Notes under the pieces: model-generated
The model's database searches: none
Told to the model about the DNA's origin: nothing
What the model saw: only the letters and a program-made list of their open reading frames with translations
Translations under genes and position numbers: made by a program
Shown here: positions 36,758 through 47,979 of the stretch, one piece after another
How positions within the stretch are numbered: position 1 is the stretch's first letter
How the letters are laid out: every line of letters starts with the position of its first letter
Assembly: GCA_029866205.1 (NCBI GenBank)
Contig: JARWZT010000022.1
Location: 81,728-145,727, forward strand
DNA from: Rhodoferax sp.
Lineage (GTDB): Bacteria; Pseudomonadota; Gammaproteobacteria; Burkholderiales; Burkholderiaceae_C
Length of the DNA stretch: 64,000 bases
Reading direction: 5' to 3'

Positions 36758-38593
36758 ATGTCCGTTTCTCCCCGTCTACCCCACCTCGGGCACCGCGTGG
36801 TCCGCGTAACCCTGCTGCGCTTGAGCCTGTCGATGCTGTGTGCCGGTGCGGTCTGCGCGCAGGGCGTCGCGGCGCTGCAACCGGTACCCCCACACCAGTG
36901 GAACGCCCCGATGGCCCGCCACCTGCTGGAACGCGCAGGCTTTGGTGGCACGCCCGCGGACGTCGATCAACTGGCGCGCATGACGCCCACGCAGGCGGTG
37001 CAACACTTGGTTCGCTACCAGCGCACGCCCGACGTCTACACGCCGTTTGAGCCCTCGTCCATCCACGATCCTGGCCTTGAGCCCTTTGCGCCTTCGCGGC
37101 CAGCCGCCACGGACATGGCCCGTGCCACCGGAGAAGCGCTGGGTGTCCAGGTCAAGCCCACCGGCAACCGACCGGCGCAGCAAGTGGCCGATCGCTACCT
37201 CTACTGGTTGCGTGCCTCCCGCCTGGAGACGCAGCGGCTGGGCTACTGGTGGGCCAACCGCATGTTGACGACGCCACGCCCCTTGCAGGAAAAGCTGACG
37301 CTGTTTTGGCACGGTCACTTCGCGACCAGCGAAGAAAAGGTACGTGACGTGCGCAAGATGCAGATTCAAAACGAGACCTTGCGCCAGCACGCCAACGGCA
37401 AGTTCCGCGACCTGATGCTGGCCGTAGCCCAGGATCCCGCCATGTTGGTTTACTTGGACGCCGCGGTCAATGTCAAAGGCGCACCCAACGAAAACTTTGC
37501 CCGTGAAGTGATGGAGCTCTTCACCATGGGAGTAGGCCACTACGGCGAGAGCGACATCAAGGAAGCCGCGCGCGCTTTTACAGGCTGGAACTACCAAGGC
37601 TTGTCGTTTGCCATTACCCCCGCGCTGCATGACGACGGCAACAAGTCACTTTTGGGGCAGACGGGCAATCTGGATGGAGAGCAGGTCATAGACCTGCTGC
37701 TGGCCCAGCCGGCGACGGCAGATTTCATTGCAGCCAAGTTGTACCGGTTTTTTGTTCGTGAAACGCTGACGCCCGAGCTTCAGCAGGCGTGGGGTCGGGT
37801 GCTCCGCGAATCGGGCTACGACGTTTCTGCGTTCATGGAGAGGCTGCTGCTTTCGCAGGATTTTTACAGCGAAGCCACACGCGCTACCCGCATCAAGCCG
37901 CCGGTGGAGTTGCTCATTTCCAGCTACAAGAAAATGGAACTGAAGTCCGTCCCGGGCATTCCGGATTTCAACGACCAGACCGATTTGCTGGGCCAAAAGC
38001 TGTTTTTCCCGCCCAACGTGGCGGGCTGGGCTCAGGGACGCAGCTGGATTACGCCAGGGCTGCTGTTGGCGCGTAGCAACGTGATGTACGACACCTTGTT
38101 TCCGTCGATCGACTTCATCCCCACGGACCGCGTTCCGGGCAGCATCTACCAGATCATTCCGGTGGCTGACAAACTGGCGCGCGGCATGGATGTCGGCGCC
38201 GCTACCCAGGCAGAAAGCAAAGCGGCCAGGGGCGAGCGCCAACAAACGCTGGCAGTCACTCGCGAAGAAGAGTTCAACACCCGCCTGGCCAGCTACAACG
38301 CCTGGCGTAAAGCCATTGAAAAAGTGCGTCCCCTGCCGCGCTACACCGCCCAGCTCAATCTTTCGCAATGGATGCGCGATGCCCGTTGCAGCACCACGGC
38401 GCAGGCGGTAGACCACCTGTTGCAGCGATTTGTCTCCGTGCCCGTGGCAAATCCGCTGAAGCAACAACTGGATGCCCTGCTCACTGAGGAGCTAGGCACC
38501 CCGGATCTACGGCGTGCGGACAGCTATATGGAAGACGCTCTGCGCAACCTCCTGCATGTGATTCTTTCCCTTCCCGCTTACCAGTTGGGATAA
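36758..38593 (+). CDS. exported DUF1800 protein
   Basis: 611 residues with an N-terminal signal segment ending near VCA-Q (about 30). NAPMARHLLERAGFGGTPAD begins the DUF1800 domain; LTLFWHGHFATSEEKVRD, NFAREVMELFTMGVGHYGES and DIKEAARAFTGWNYQG are characteristic blocks. The family is widespread, usually next to a DUF1501 gene, and its biochemical role is not established. The stop is 3 bases from the DUF1501 ATG, so the two are made together and probably work together outside the cytoplasm. Confidence 0.9.
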   Translation: MSVSPRLPHLGHRVVRVTLLRLSLSMLCAGAVCAQGVAALQPVPPHQWNAPMARHLLERAGFGGTPADVDQLARMTPTQAVQHLVRYQRTPDVYTPFEPSSIHDPGLEPFAPSRPAATDMARATGEALGVQVKPTGNRPAQQVADRYLYWLRASRLETQRLGYWWANRMLTTPRPLQEKLTLFWHGHFATSEEKVRDVRKMQIQNETLRQHANGKFRDLMLAVAQDPAMLVYLDAAVNVKGAPNENFAREVMELFTMGVGHYGESDIKEAARAFTGWNYQGLSFAITPALHDDGNKSLLGQTGNLDGEQVIDLLLAQPATADFIAAKLYRFFVRETLTPELQQAWGRVLRESGYDVSAFMERLLLSQDFYSEATRATRIKPPVELLISSYKKMELKSVPGIPDFNDQTDLLGQKLFFPPNVAGWAQGRSWITPGLLLARSNVMYDTLFPSIDFIPTDRVPGSIYQIIPVADKLARGMDVGAATQAESKAARGERQQTLAVTREEEFNTRLASYNAWRKAIEKVRPLPRYTAQLNLSQWMRDARCSTTAQAVDHLLQRFVSVPVANPLKQQLDALLTEELGTPDLRRADSYMEDALRNLLHVILSLPAYQLG

Positions 38594-38596
38594 AGC

Positions 38597-39796
38597 ATGA
38601 AACTCCACGACATTTCGCGCCGTTGCTTGCTCCAGGGCATGGGCGCCACCTGCCTCAGCGCGGCCTTTTCTGCACACGCCACCTCCGCCAAGTCCACTGA
38701 CGAGCGTATTTTGGTGGTGCTCGAACTCACCGGTGCCAACGACGGCTTCAACACGCTGGTGCCCTACGGGAACGACCACTACTACCGGCTGCGACCGCGC
38801 TTGGGTCTAACGGCAAAGACGCTGCGCAAAATTGACGATATGCACGGTTTCAACCCCAGCATGGCTGGTTTTGAGCGTCTTTACAAAGACGGACAGCTGG
38901 CAGTGGTGCACGGCTGTGGCTATGACAATCCTTCCTATTCGCATTTCACGTCGGCGGGCTACTGGCACACCGGCGCGCCCAACAGCGGTGAGCCCTATGG
39001 ATGGCTGGGCCGCTTGGCCGACGCCATTGACCCGGCCCTGACGCCCAATTTTCTGGTCGGTGTCGGCGAGCGCCAATCGCTGTCTGTGCACGCAGCGCGC
39101 CATGTGCCTGTAGTTTTCGACGACCCTGAGCACTTTGACCGCAAGGGCCTCTACCAGAGTCGGCGCTTGCTGGAGCAAGGCGGTGGCCCAGGCCCGGGTG
39201 CCAGCAACGCCTCGTTGGCCTATCTGGAAGAGGTGGCGCAAAGCGCGCGCCAGGCCTCGCAACAAGTCCGCCAAGCGTGGAGCAACTACCAGTCAACCGC
39301 GGACTATGGACTGATTTCGATGGATCTGCCCAAAGTGGCCGCCATGGTCGCGGCAGGTCTGCCGGCGCGCATCTACCATACCGCCTACCGCCACAATGCC
39401 TTTGACACCCATGTGCACCAAGGCGAGACGCACCAGCGACTGCTGGGCTATGTTTCGCAAAGTATCAGCGGTTTCATGCAAGACATGCAGCGTATCGGAC
39501 GCGCCAAGGATGTCGTTGTGATGGTCTATTCAGAGTTTGGGCGCCGTCCTGCAGAAAACACCAGCCTGGGTACCGACCATGGCACGGCTAACCACATGTA
39601 CCTGGTGGGTCCCTCCGTGCGGGGCGGCCAGTATGGGCAGGCGCTTGATTGGACGACGCTCAATGCCGATGGCAACCTGTCGCACACCGTGGACTTTCGC
39701 CGCGTCTACGCCAGCGTAGCCCAAGATTGGCTGGGCGCCGACAGCACGCGGCTCTTGCGCGGTCGCTTTGAAACCTTACCGCTGTTTTCCGTCTGA
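38597..39796 (+). CDS. exported DUF1501 protein with twin-arginine-like leader
   Basis: 399 residues; the leader SRRCLLQGMGATCLSAAFSA fits a Tat signal. The body has RILVVLELTGANDGFNTLVP, HFTSAGYWHTGAPNSGEPYG, and VMVYSEFGRRPAENTSLGTD followed by HGTANHMYLVGPSVRGG, the metal-site-like motifs of the DUF1501 (sulfatase-like fold) family. It follows DUF1800 with a 3-base gap. Its last 21 bases overlap the convergent rarA gene on the other strand. Likely a folded, cofactor-bound partner of DUF1800 in the periplasm; the reaction is unknown. Confidence 0.9.
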   Translation: MKLHDISRRCLLQGMGATCLSAAFSAHATSAKSTDERILVVLELTGANDGFNTLVPYGNDHYYRLRPRLGLTAKTLRKIDDMHGFNPSMAGFERLYKDGQLAVVHGCGYDNPSYSHFTSAGYWHTGAPNSGEPYGWLGRLADAIDPALTPNFLVGVGERQSLSVHAARHVPVVFDDPEHFDRKGLYQSRRLLEQGGGPGPGASNASLAYLEEVAQSARQASQQVRQAWSNYQSTADYGLISMDLPKVAAMVAAGLPARIYHTAYRHNAFDTHVHQGETHQRLLGYVSQSISGFMQDMQRIGRAKDVVVMVYSEFGRRPAENTSLGTDHGTANHMYLVGPSVRGGQYGQALDWTTLNADGNLSHTVDFRRVYASVAQDWLGADSTRLLRGRFETLPLFSV

Positions 39797-41113
39797 AGCC
39801 TGCGCTTGTCCGATTTTCCCGGCCGCGGCGTCCAGATCTTTCAAAAATGCCATCTTCTCGGCGATCTTGACCTCCAGCCCGCGCGGCACGGGTTGGTACC
39901 AGGTGGGCTCTTTCATGCCGTCGGGCAGGTAGCTTTCTCCAGCGGCATAGGCGTGGGGTTCATCATGGGCGTAGCGGTACTCGTGGCCGTAGCCCAGCTC
40001 TTTCATGAGTTTGGTCGGAGCGTTGCGCAGGTGCACCGGCACTTCGCGGCTTTTGTCGGTTTTGACGAAGGCGCGCGCCTTGTTGTACGCGTTGTAGCCG
40101 GCGTTGCTTTTGGCAGCCACCGCCAGATAAACAACCGCTTGGCCCAGCGCCAGTTCACCTTCGGGTGAGCCCAGGCGCTCAAAGGTGAGCGCGGCATCGT
40201 TGGCGATCTGCATGGCACGCGGGTCGGCCAGGCCAATGTCTTCCCAAGCCATGCGCACAATGCGGCGCGACAGGTATTTGGGGTCCGCACCGCCATCCAG
40301 CATGCGGCACAGCCAGTACAGCGCCGCATCGGGGCTGGAGCCGCGCACCGACTTGTGCAAGGCAGAAATCTGGTCGTAAAAATTGTCGCCGCCCTTGTCA
40401 AAGCGCTTGGCGTTGATGGCCAGGGCGTTTTCGATAAAGGTGGCGTCGATGTGCCGGATCCCGGCCGCACCCGCCGCCGTGTTGCATTGCTCCAGCAGGT
40501 TGAGCAGGCGCCGGGCATCACCGTCGGCGTAGCCCACCAGGGTCGCAATGGCCCGCTCGTCGAACTCCAAATGTCCCAGCACCTTGTCTTGGGCCCGTGC
40601 CAACAGCAGGCGCAGTTCGTCTTCGGTGAGCGACTTGAGCACATAGACCTGCGCCCGCGACAAGAGCGCGGAATTGACTTCAAACGACGGGTTTTCGGTG
40701 GTGGCACCAATCAGCGTGACCAGGCCCGACTCGGCATAGGGCAACAGCGCGTCTTGCTGGGACTTGTTGAAGCGGTGGATCTCATCCACAAACAAAATCG
40801 TGTGCTGGCCCTGCGCCAGATTGGCCTGGGCCTGCTCCATGGCTGCGCGAATATCTTTGACGCCCGAGAACACCGCCGATAGGGCGATGAACTGGCAGTC
40901 AAAACTTTGCGCGGTCAAACGTGCCAAGGTGGTTTTACCCACCCCCGGCGGGCCCCACAAAATCATCGAATGCGGCTTGCCCGAGGCAAAGGCAAGCTGA
41001 AGCGGCTTGCCCGGGCCCAGCAAGTCGCTCTGACCGATCACCTCGGCCAGGGTATGCGGGCGCAGCGCCTCCGCCAGCGGCGGCGTGGGTTGGGATGCGA
41101 AAAGGTCGGACAT
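39776..41113 (-). CDS. rarA: replication-associated recombination protein RarA (MgsA)
   Basis: 445 residues, AAA+ clamp-loader-like ATPase. Walker A LWGPPGVGKTTLARL, Walker B TILFVDEIHRFNKSQQD, sensor-1 LIGATTENPSFEVNSALLSR, and a C-terminal tetramer domain (YKYP-like end EPTWYQPVPRGLEVKIAEK). It acts at stalled replication forks. It lies 18 bases after lolA in the usual ftsK-lolA-rarA order. The 3' end overlaps the DUF1501 gene by 21 bases in convergent orientation. Confidence 0.95.
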   Translation of the reverse strand: MSDLFASQPTPPLAEALRPHTLAEVIGQSDLLGPGKPLQLAFASGKPHSMILWGPPGVGKTTLARLTAQSFDCQFIALSAVFSGVKDIRAAMEQAQANLAQGQHTILFVDEIHRFNKSQQDALLPYAESGLVTLIGATTENPSFEVNSALLSRAQVYVLKSLTEDELRLLLARAQDKVLGHLEFDERAIATLVGYADGDARRLLNLLEQCNTAAGAAGIRHIDATFIENALAINAKRFDKGGDNFYDQISALHKSVRGSSPDAALYWLCRMLDGGADPKYLSRRIVRMAWEDIGLADPRAMQIANDAALTFERLGSPEGELALGQAVVYLAVAAKSNAGYNAYNKARAFVKTDKSREVPVHLRNAPTKLMKELGYGHEYRYAHDEPHAYAAGESYLPDGMKEPTWYQPVPRGLEVKIAEKMAFLKDLDAAAGKIGQAQASDGKQR

Positions 41114-41131
41114 ATCGGCCTGCCGCGTGCC

Positions 41132-41785
41132 CTATTGCCGCACCACATCCACCCCCGCCGGAGGTTTGAACGCGAAGCTGCTGGCGTCCAGCGCGGCGTT
41201 GGGCTCAAAGGCAGTGAACCGCAGAACCGAGCGCTGCCCGAAGCTGTCCAATATCTCCAGCGTGGCCAGCATGCCCCCTTTGAATCCCACGCGCACGCTG
41301 TGCAGGCTGCCGTCTTTGGTGCGCGGTTTGGCTTGCAGCCATTCCTGGCCATCGGCGGCGGGCGCATCGCTGAGCTCATATTCCGCCTGCAGGGCCTTGA
41401 AGTCAGGCGCCGCGGCAATCAGGGCGGCCGGGGTCGAACCCAGCGCCGCAGCCTGATTGCGCGCGGTCACCTGGGCCAGATCCACGTCGTAAAGCCACAG
41501 GGTTTGGCCGTCCGCCACGATGCTTTGCTCAAAGGGCTTTTTGTAGACAAACTTGAACCGGTTGGGCCGGGCGAATTCAAAGCTGCCGCTTGACACTTTG
41601 GCACGCACCACTTGGCCGTCTTTGGCTGGGGCGCTCACGGTTTGGGTGAAACTGGCGCGGCCACTTTTGACGTTTTTGACAAAAGCGTCCAGGCTCTCCA
41701 TACCGCCGGCCTGCGACCCACTGGCCGCCAGCGCGAACAGTCCGCCCCAAGCCGCTTTTTGCCAAAAAAATGCCATACGCATCAT
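41132..41785 (-). CDS. lolA: outer-membrane lipoprotein carrier LolA
   Basis: 217 residues with a signal peptide ([20 protein letters not shown], cleavage near SQA-G). The mature chain opens [20 protein letters not shown], then [20 protein letters not shown] and [16 protein letters not shown], all LolA-typical. It ferries lipoproteins across the periplasm to LolB. Its ATG overlaps the ftsK stop by four bases. Confidence 0.95.
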   Translation of the reverse strand: MMRMAFFWQKAAWGGLFALAASGSQAGGMESLDAFVKNVKSGRASFTQTVSAPAKDGQVVRAKVSSGSFEFARPNRFKFVYKKPFEQSIVADGQTLWLYDVDLAQVTARNQAAALGSTPAALIAAAPDFKALQAEYELSDAPAADGQEWLQAKPRTKDGSLHSVRVGFKGGMLATLEILDSFGQRSVLRFTAFEPNAALDASSFAFKPPAGVDVVRQ

Positions 41786-44154
41786 TCGGCGCGCGCCGGC
41801 ACCAATATTTCGCGCTGTCCACTGCCGCTCATGGAGCTGACCAGTCCGGCTTTTTCCATGTCTTCGACCAGCCGCGCAGCGCGGTTGTAGCCAATTTTCA
41901 GGTGCCGCTGCACCAATGAAATGCTGGCCTTTCGGTTTTTCAGTACCACTTCCACGGCCTGGTCGTACAGCGCGTCTTTTTCGCCGCCCACGTCGCCAAA
42001 GGTGCCATCACCATCGTCGCCGTCCGCAGTGCCGCCCTCCAACAGGCCTTCCACGTAATTGGGCTCGCCGCCCTGCTCTTTCAGGTATTTCACGACGCGG
42101 TGCACTTCTTCGTCGCTCACAAAGGCACCGTGCACGCGAATCGGCAGGCCCGTGCCGCTGGGCATGTACAACATGTCACCCATGCCCAACAGCGCCTCGG
42201 CGCCCATTTGGTCCAGGATAGTGCGGCTGTCGATCTTGCTGCTCACCTGAAACGCAATACGGGTCGGGATATTGGCCTTGATCAGGCCGGTAATCACATC
42301 CACGCTGGGACGCTGGGTGGCCAAAATCAAATGGATGCCAGCCGCGCGGGCTTTTTGTGCAAGACGGGCGATGAGTTCTTCGATTTTCTTGCCGACCACC
42401 ATCATCAAATCGGCCAGCTCGTCGATCACGACCACGATGTGCGGCAGGCGCTGCAATGGCTCGGGGTCTTCGGGCGTCAGGCTGAACGGGTTGTAAATGA
42501 AGGTGCCGTTGGCTGTGGCCTCGTCCAGTTTGGCGTTAAAGCCCGCCAGATTGCGCACGCCCATCTTGCTCATCAGTTTGTAGCGCTTCTCCATCTCGGC
42601 CACACACCAGTTCAGGCCGTGGGCGGCTTGGCGCATGTCGGTCACCACGGGTGCCAGCAGGTGCGGGATACCTTCGTAGACGCTCATCTCCAACATCTTG
42701 GGGTCGATCATCAGCAGCCGCACATCACGCGCCTCGGCCTTGTACAAAAGGCTCAAAATCATGGCGTTAATTCCCACCGACTTGCCTGAACCGGTGGTAC
42801 CGGCCACCAGCACGTGGGGCATTTTGGCCAGGTCGGCCACGATCGGGTTGCCAATGATGTCCTTGCCCAATCCCATGGTGAGCAGCGATTTGGCGTCGTG
42901 GTAGACCTGCGAGCCCAATATCTCGGACAGGCGAATCGACTGGCGCTTGGCGTTGGGCAGCTCCAACGCCATGTAGTTTTTGCCGGGGATTGTCTCCACC
43001 ACCCGGATGGACACCAGGCTGAGCGAGCGCGCCAGGTCCTTGGCCAGACCGACAATTTGCGAACCTTTGACTCCGGTGGCCGGCTCAATCTCGTAACGGG
43101 TAATCACCGGGCCGGGCTGGGCCAGTACCACCCGTACTTCCACACCAAAATCCTTGAGCTTTTTCTCAATCATGCGGCTGGTCATCTCCAGCGTCTCGCT
43201 GGACACGGTTTCCTGGCGCAGCAGCGCCTCGTCCAACAAGGCCACCTGCGGCAACTTGCTGTCGGGCATTTCCGAAAACAGGGGTTTTTGCCTCTCTTTG
43301 GCCACCCGCGTACTGGGCGGCACTTCCACTGCCGCCGGCTCGATGACCACACGGGGCTCTGGCGTCACCAGAATCACGGGCGCGGTGTCGGCAAGGTCAC
43401 CGGGCGCCACCTCCATCAGAGGCTCGGTGAAAAGCACTTCGCGCTCGCGGACCGCTTTTTGACCCAATTCGATGTCCTGGGCAATTTCACGACGCGCTTG
43501 CAACGACTCCCAGCGCCCATCAATCCAGGCGCCCACGCGTTCTGCCGCGCGCAGCCACGAGAAACCAAAGGCCCAACCCGCGCCCAACAGCCCCAAAGCC
43601 ACCGCGATCAGCCCAGAGCCCGAAAATCCCAGCAAGCGCACGCTGCTTGCACCGAGCAAATACCCGACGATGCCGCCGCTGTGGCCCGGCATGTGGGGCT
43701 CCAAACGGTACAAACGGGTCCATTCCAGCGTGGCACTGGCGCACAGCAGCACCACCAAGCCGATCCAGAACAACACCTGGCGGTAGGACCGGGGGGCCGG
43801 CTCGGGGATATCGGTGTCCGCGGCAGCCGGTGTACCCCAGCGCTGAGAAACCAGAGAAACCCAGGCGCGTACCGCCACCGCCAGCAGCCACCAGGCCGAA
43901 TACCCCAACAAGAAATAAGCCAAGTCCGCCAGCACGGCGCCCGCGCGCCCGGCATGGTTCAAGGGCGCGGATCCGGTACCCGAAGTGGTCCAAGCCGCAT
44001 CTTGGGCAGAGTAGCTGCCCAAGGCCAGCAGGGCGAAAGCGATGACCAGGAAGCCACCAAGAATCGCAAATTCAGCGGCAAATCGGGCCCAACCGCTGGG
44101 CACGGGGGGCGGTTCGTAGGGTTTGGAGTGGAGGGTGTGCAGCGAATAGGTCAT
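41782..44154 (-). CDS. ftsK: DNA translocase FtsK
   Basis: 790 residues. N-terminal membrane part of four or five helices (about 25-205), short linker, then the RecA-like motor with Walker [30 protein letters not shown] (Walker B) and [20 protein letters not shown]. The C-terminal gamma winged helix includes [20 protein letters not shown], which reads KOPS sites. The linker is short, as in many betaproteobacteria. It pumps chromosome ends during division. Divergent from trxB across 280 bases that otherwise look empty. Confidence 0.96.
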   Translation of the reverse strand: MTYSLHTLHSKPYEPPPVPSGWARFAAEFAILGGFLVIAFALLALGSYSAQDAAWTTSGTGSAPLNHAGRAGAVLADLAYFLLGYSAWWLLAVAVRAWVSLVSQRWGTPAAADTDIPEPAPRSYRQVLFWIGLVVLLCASATLEWTRLYRLEPHMPGHSGGIVGYLLGASSVRLLGFSGSGLIAVALGLLGAGWAFGFSWLRAAERVGAWIDGRWESLQARREIAQDIELGQKAVREREVLFTEPLMEVAPGDLADTAPVILVTPEPRVVIEPAAVEVPPSTRVAKERQKPLFSEMPDSKLPQVALLDEALLRQETVSSETLEMTSRMIEKKLKDFGVEVRVVLAQPGPVITRYEIEPATGVKGSQIVGLAKDLARSLSLVSIRVVETIPGKNYMALELPNAKRQSIRLSEILGSQVYHDAKSLLTMGLGKDIIGNPIVADLAKMPHVLVAGTTGSGKSVGINAMILSLLYKAEARDVRLLMIDPKMLEMSVYEGIPHLLAPVVTDMRQAAHGLNWCVAEMEKRYKLMSKMGVRNLAGFNAKLDEATANGTFIYNPFSLTPEDPEPLQRLPHIVVVIDELADLMMVVGKKIEELIARLAQKARAAGIHLILATQRPSVDVITGLIKANIPTRIAFQVSSKIDSRTILDQMGAEALLGMGDMLYMPSGTGLPIRVHGAFVSDEEVHRVVKYLKEQGGEPNYVEGLLEGGTADGDDGDGTFGDVGGEKDALYDQAVEVVLKNRKASISLVQRHLKIGYNRAARLVEDMEKAGLVSSMSGSGQREILVPARAE

Positions 44155-44320
44155 GTCGTAAGGTGCAACGGCTTGTGGGCATAACCACGTGTCCGATGGG
44201 GTTGAAGCTTACCGCACACAAGACCCCAAGGCCCCGAGACCACGGGCGACGTTGAGGCACTGCAGTCACCTGGGCGCAAAATGGATGAACAAGGGTTCTT
44301 AAAATAGCGCGATTGGCTGA

Positions 44321-45385
<1,065 letters not shown>

Positions 45386-45436
45386 GCGTAAGCGCCAATT
45401 GGCCCGCACCCGGCGCGTAAGGCGTCGGGAGGGGGC

Positions 45437-46123
45437 TCAGTCCAGCTTGAAGTTGAAATCCTGCGTGGCCAGCACTTCAGGCCCGTCCGCCACGCATTTG
45501 TACTGCGCGATCGCGTTTTTGACCGCGGTGTGGAACACGCGTGGACCCGACAGGATGATGACTTCCTGCACCACGCCGTTCCTGATCAGAATCTGCGCCT
45601 TGACCACCCCTTCGGTGCCGTCCTGTATGGCACGGCGCGGCATCTCGGGTAAAGCTTGGGTCGGGCACACCACGCCGATGGCGGCGCGCTTGGGGCCAGC
45701 GACCACCGGCGCGGGTGCTGGTGCGGCAGGTGCGGGTGGCGCAGGGGGCGCAGGCGGCGCAATCACAGTCGGTGCGGGCGGCGGACTGGGTGTTGCCACG
45801 ATCGCCGGAGCCGTGCTTATCACCGGCGGGGCCACATCCGGCGGCGGTACAAAGGGCGGCGGGGGTGCCTGCACTTTGGGCACCTCTTTGAGTATCTCTT
45901 TGGGTGGCTCCACCTTCTTAGGCGGTGGCGGGGGTGGAATGATCACCTCCTGAATCACCACCGCCTCCAACGGCTTTTTGACCAACTCCAAGCCCTTGCG
46001 CGCCATGCCCGAGACCAGCGCGTAGCCAATCAGCACATGCAGCACCACCACAATGACGATGCCTTTGACCCGGCTGCTGGGGTCCTGCGTGCCGTAGCTT
46101 GAAGGCGTAACAGCGGCGTTCAT
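45437..46123 (-). CDS. tonB: TonB-type energy transducer
   Basis: 228 residues from MNAAVTPSSYG. One N-terminal anchor helix (GIVIVVVLHVLIGYALVSG), a long Pro-rich spacer (about 55-140, with PPPPPPKKVEPPKEI and repeated PAPPAP), and a C-terminal domain with a CPTQALPEMPRRAI-type start and VVKAQILIRNGVVQEVIILS. It transmits the inner-membrane proton gradient to outer-membrane receptors. Its ATG overlaps the exbD stop by four bases; last of exbB-exbD-exbD-tonB. Confidence 0.92.
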   Translation of the reverse strand: MNAAVTPSSYGTQDPSSRVKGIVIVVVLHVLIGYALVSGMARKGLELVKKPLEAVVIQEVIIPPPPPPKKVEPPKEILKEVPKVQAPPPPFVPPPDVAPPVISTAPAIVATPSPPPAPTVIAPPAPPAPPAPAAPAPAPVVAGPKRAAIGVVCPTQALPEMPRRAIQDGTEGVVKAQILIRNGVVQEVIILSGPRVFHTAVKNAIAQYKCVADGPEVLATQDFNFKLD

Positions 46124-46548
46124 TGGACAAACTGCTCCGCGCCAATCACAGCAATCTTGGTCAGGCCCACGCGCTTGCTGCTGGAGAGCACATTGGCAAA
46201 CACCGCGTAGCGCGCGTCCTTGTTGGGACGGATGTGCACCTCGGCTTGGCTGTTTTGCTGGCTGATGGCCTTCATTTTCTCGTCCAACTCTTCGGCCGTG
46301 ACAGGGACTCCCTGCCAAAAGACCACGCTTTGGGCGTCAATGTCGATCTGGATTTTTTCGGGCTTGACCTGGTTGGTGGGTGGTGTGCCCACCGGCATTT
46401 CCAGGCTGACCGAGTGCAGCTGGATGGGGATGGTGATGATCAGCATGACCAGGAGCACCAGCATCACGTCGATCAGCGGCGTGGTGTTGATGTCCATCAT
46501 CACCTCGGGCTCGTCGGAGCCGCTGCTGTTACCTAGGTTGATGGCCAT
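46120..46548 (-). CDS. exbD: ExbD/TolR biopolymer transport protein (second copy)
   Basis: 142 residues. MMDINTTPLIDVMLVLLVML has the essential membrane Asp of ExbD/TolR, followed by a periplasmic domain with PEKIQIDIDAQSVVFWQGVP. It forms the proton channel with ExbB. A second, distinct exbD lies 39 bases upstream, so the operon has two. They are similar in layout but only moderately alike in sequence. Confidence 0.92.
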   Translation of the reverse strand: MAINLGNSSGSDEPEVMMDINTTPLIDVMLVLLVMLIITIPIQLHSVSLEMPVGTPPTNQVKPEKIQIDIDAQSVVFWQGVPVTAEELDEKMKAISQQNSQAEVHIRPNKDARYAVFANVLSSSKRVGLTKIAVIGAEQFVQ

Positions 46549-46587
46549 GGGGAATTACGGATTTCGTTGGGGGTGGACCGGCAGAGC

Positions 46588-47016
46588 TCAGTTCAGCGCC
46601 GGGGGCTCGGTGATGAAGGCGACTTTGACGATGCCCGCGCGCTGGCAGGCCAGCAGCACCTTGCCTACGCCCTCGTAGCGTGCGGCCATGTCGCCACGTA
46701 CCTGTACTTCGGGCTGGGGCTTCTGGGCTGCAACTTTCTTAAGTTTTTCAACCAGGGTGTCTACGCTGTCGATGCGGCTGTCATACCAAAACACCTTGCT
46801 GTCCTTGTCCACCGAGATGATGATGTTCTCGGGCTTGGTCTCGCGCACTTCTACCCGTTCCTTGGGCAGCACCACGGGGATGGAGGTGGTGACCACGGGA
46901 ATGGTGATCAGGAAGATGATGAGCAGCACCAGCATCACGTCCACCAAAGGCGTGGTGTTGATGGCCGACATGACGGCGTCTTCGCCGTCGGCGCTCGGGC
47001 CTACTTGCATGGACAT
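46588..47016 (-). CDS. exbD: ExbD/TolR biopolymer transport protein (first copy)
   Basis: 142 residues. The membrane segment AINTTPLVDVMLVLLIIFLI contains the conserved Asp; the periplasmic part has PENIIISVDKDSKVFWYDSR and VQVRGDMAARYEGVGKVLLA. Between exbB (30 bases upstream) and a second exbD. Paired, non-identical ExbDs in one operon are known in Xanthomonas, where each serves different receptors. Confidence 0.92.
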   Translation of the reverse strand: MSMQVGPSADGEDAVMSAINTTPLVDVMLVLLIIFLITIPVVTTSIPVVLPKERVEVRETKPENIIISVDKDSKVFWYDSRIDSVDTLVEKLKKVAAQKPQPEVQVRGDMAARYEGVGKVLLACQRAGIVKVAFITEPPALN

Positions 47017-47046
47017 GGTGGCTTTGCTGGGTGAAAAGCCGGGGCT

Positions 47047-47838
47047 TTACGCTTTGATGGTGCCCAGCACCACGGCGTGCAGGTCGCTGCCAAAGGCGCG
47101 TACCTCGTCCATCACCGCTTTGTTGCGCCGCACCAGCCAGTTGTAGGCCAGCACCGCAGGCACGGCCACGGCCAGGCCGATGGCGGTCATGATCAGCGCC
47201 TCGCCCACGGGGCCGGCCACCTTATCAATAGACGCTTGGCCCGAAATGCCGATGGCGGTGAGTGCGTGGTAGATACCCCACACCGTGCCAAACAGGCCGA
47301 CGAAGGGAGAAATCGAGCCCACGGTGGCCAAAAATGCCAGCCCGCCTTGGGCATTGCTGTTGATACGGTCCACCGCGCGCTGTATGCCCATGGCCAGCCA
47401 GTCATTGACCGGAATGTGGCCCATCAGGCCGTCGTGCTTTTGGATGGCATTGGATGCGGCATCGGCCAAAAAGCGAAACGGGCTGTCCGACTCCAACGCC
47501 TGGGTGCCTTCGGCCACGGTTTTGGCGCTCCAAAAGGCCTGGGCGGCGCGGGCTTGTTTGGCCATCTTGGCTTGCTCAAGCAGTTTGACCACCAGGATGT
47601 ACCAGCTTCCCGCGCTCATGATGAGCAAGAGGATGAGCACGGTCTTGGCCACCAGGTCGGAGCCGCTCCAAAGGGCTTCTAGGCCGTAGGGGTTGGTGTT
47701 GGCTTCAGCCACGGTGGCGGCGACAGTGGGCGCGCTGGCCGCTACTGTTTGGGCCACGGCTGGCAGCGCGCAAGCCGCCAAGACACCAAGCGCCAGTTGA
47801 AATCCCAAAAAAACGCTTTTTGAACTGACCATGCCCAT
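47047..47838 (-). CDS. exbB: MotA/TolQ/ExbB proton channel protein
   Basis: 263 residues, started at [12 protein letters not shown] because AGGA lies eight bases before it; two nearby ATGs are alternatives. Unusually, a cleavable-looking signal (ALPAVAQ) precedes a short Ala/Thr-rich periplasmic stretch before the first ExbB helix ([19 protein letters not shown]). [28 protein letters not shown] is the channel motif. With the ExbDs it powers TonB. First gene of the operon, divergent from ilvD. Confidence 0.92.
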   Translation of the reverse strand: MGMVSSKSVFLGFQLALGVLAACALPAVAQTVAASAPTVAATVAEANTNPYGLEALWSGSDLVAKTVLILLLIMSAGSWYILVVKLLEQAKMAKQARAAQAFWSAKTVAEGTQALESDSPFRFLADAASNAIQKHDGLMGHIPVNDWLAMGIQRAVDRINSNAQGGLAFLATVGSISPFVGLFGTVWGIYHALTAIGISGQASIDKVAGPVGEALIMTAIGLAVAVPAVLAYNWLVRRNKAVMDEVRAFGSDLHAVVLGTIKA

Positions 47839-47979
47839 TTTTCTCATCCTGTGAACGCCAACGATCCGGCGCACTTTATCAGAGCACCCCCTCCCGGCGC
47901 AGGGCCTGAACGCCGCCCCAGCCCGGCCCGCGCACCCGGACGTAAAATTTGCTTTTGCCCCCAACCCAGAACACCGACC

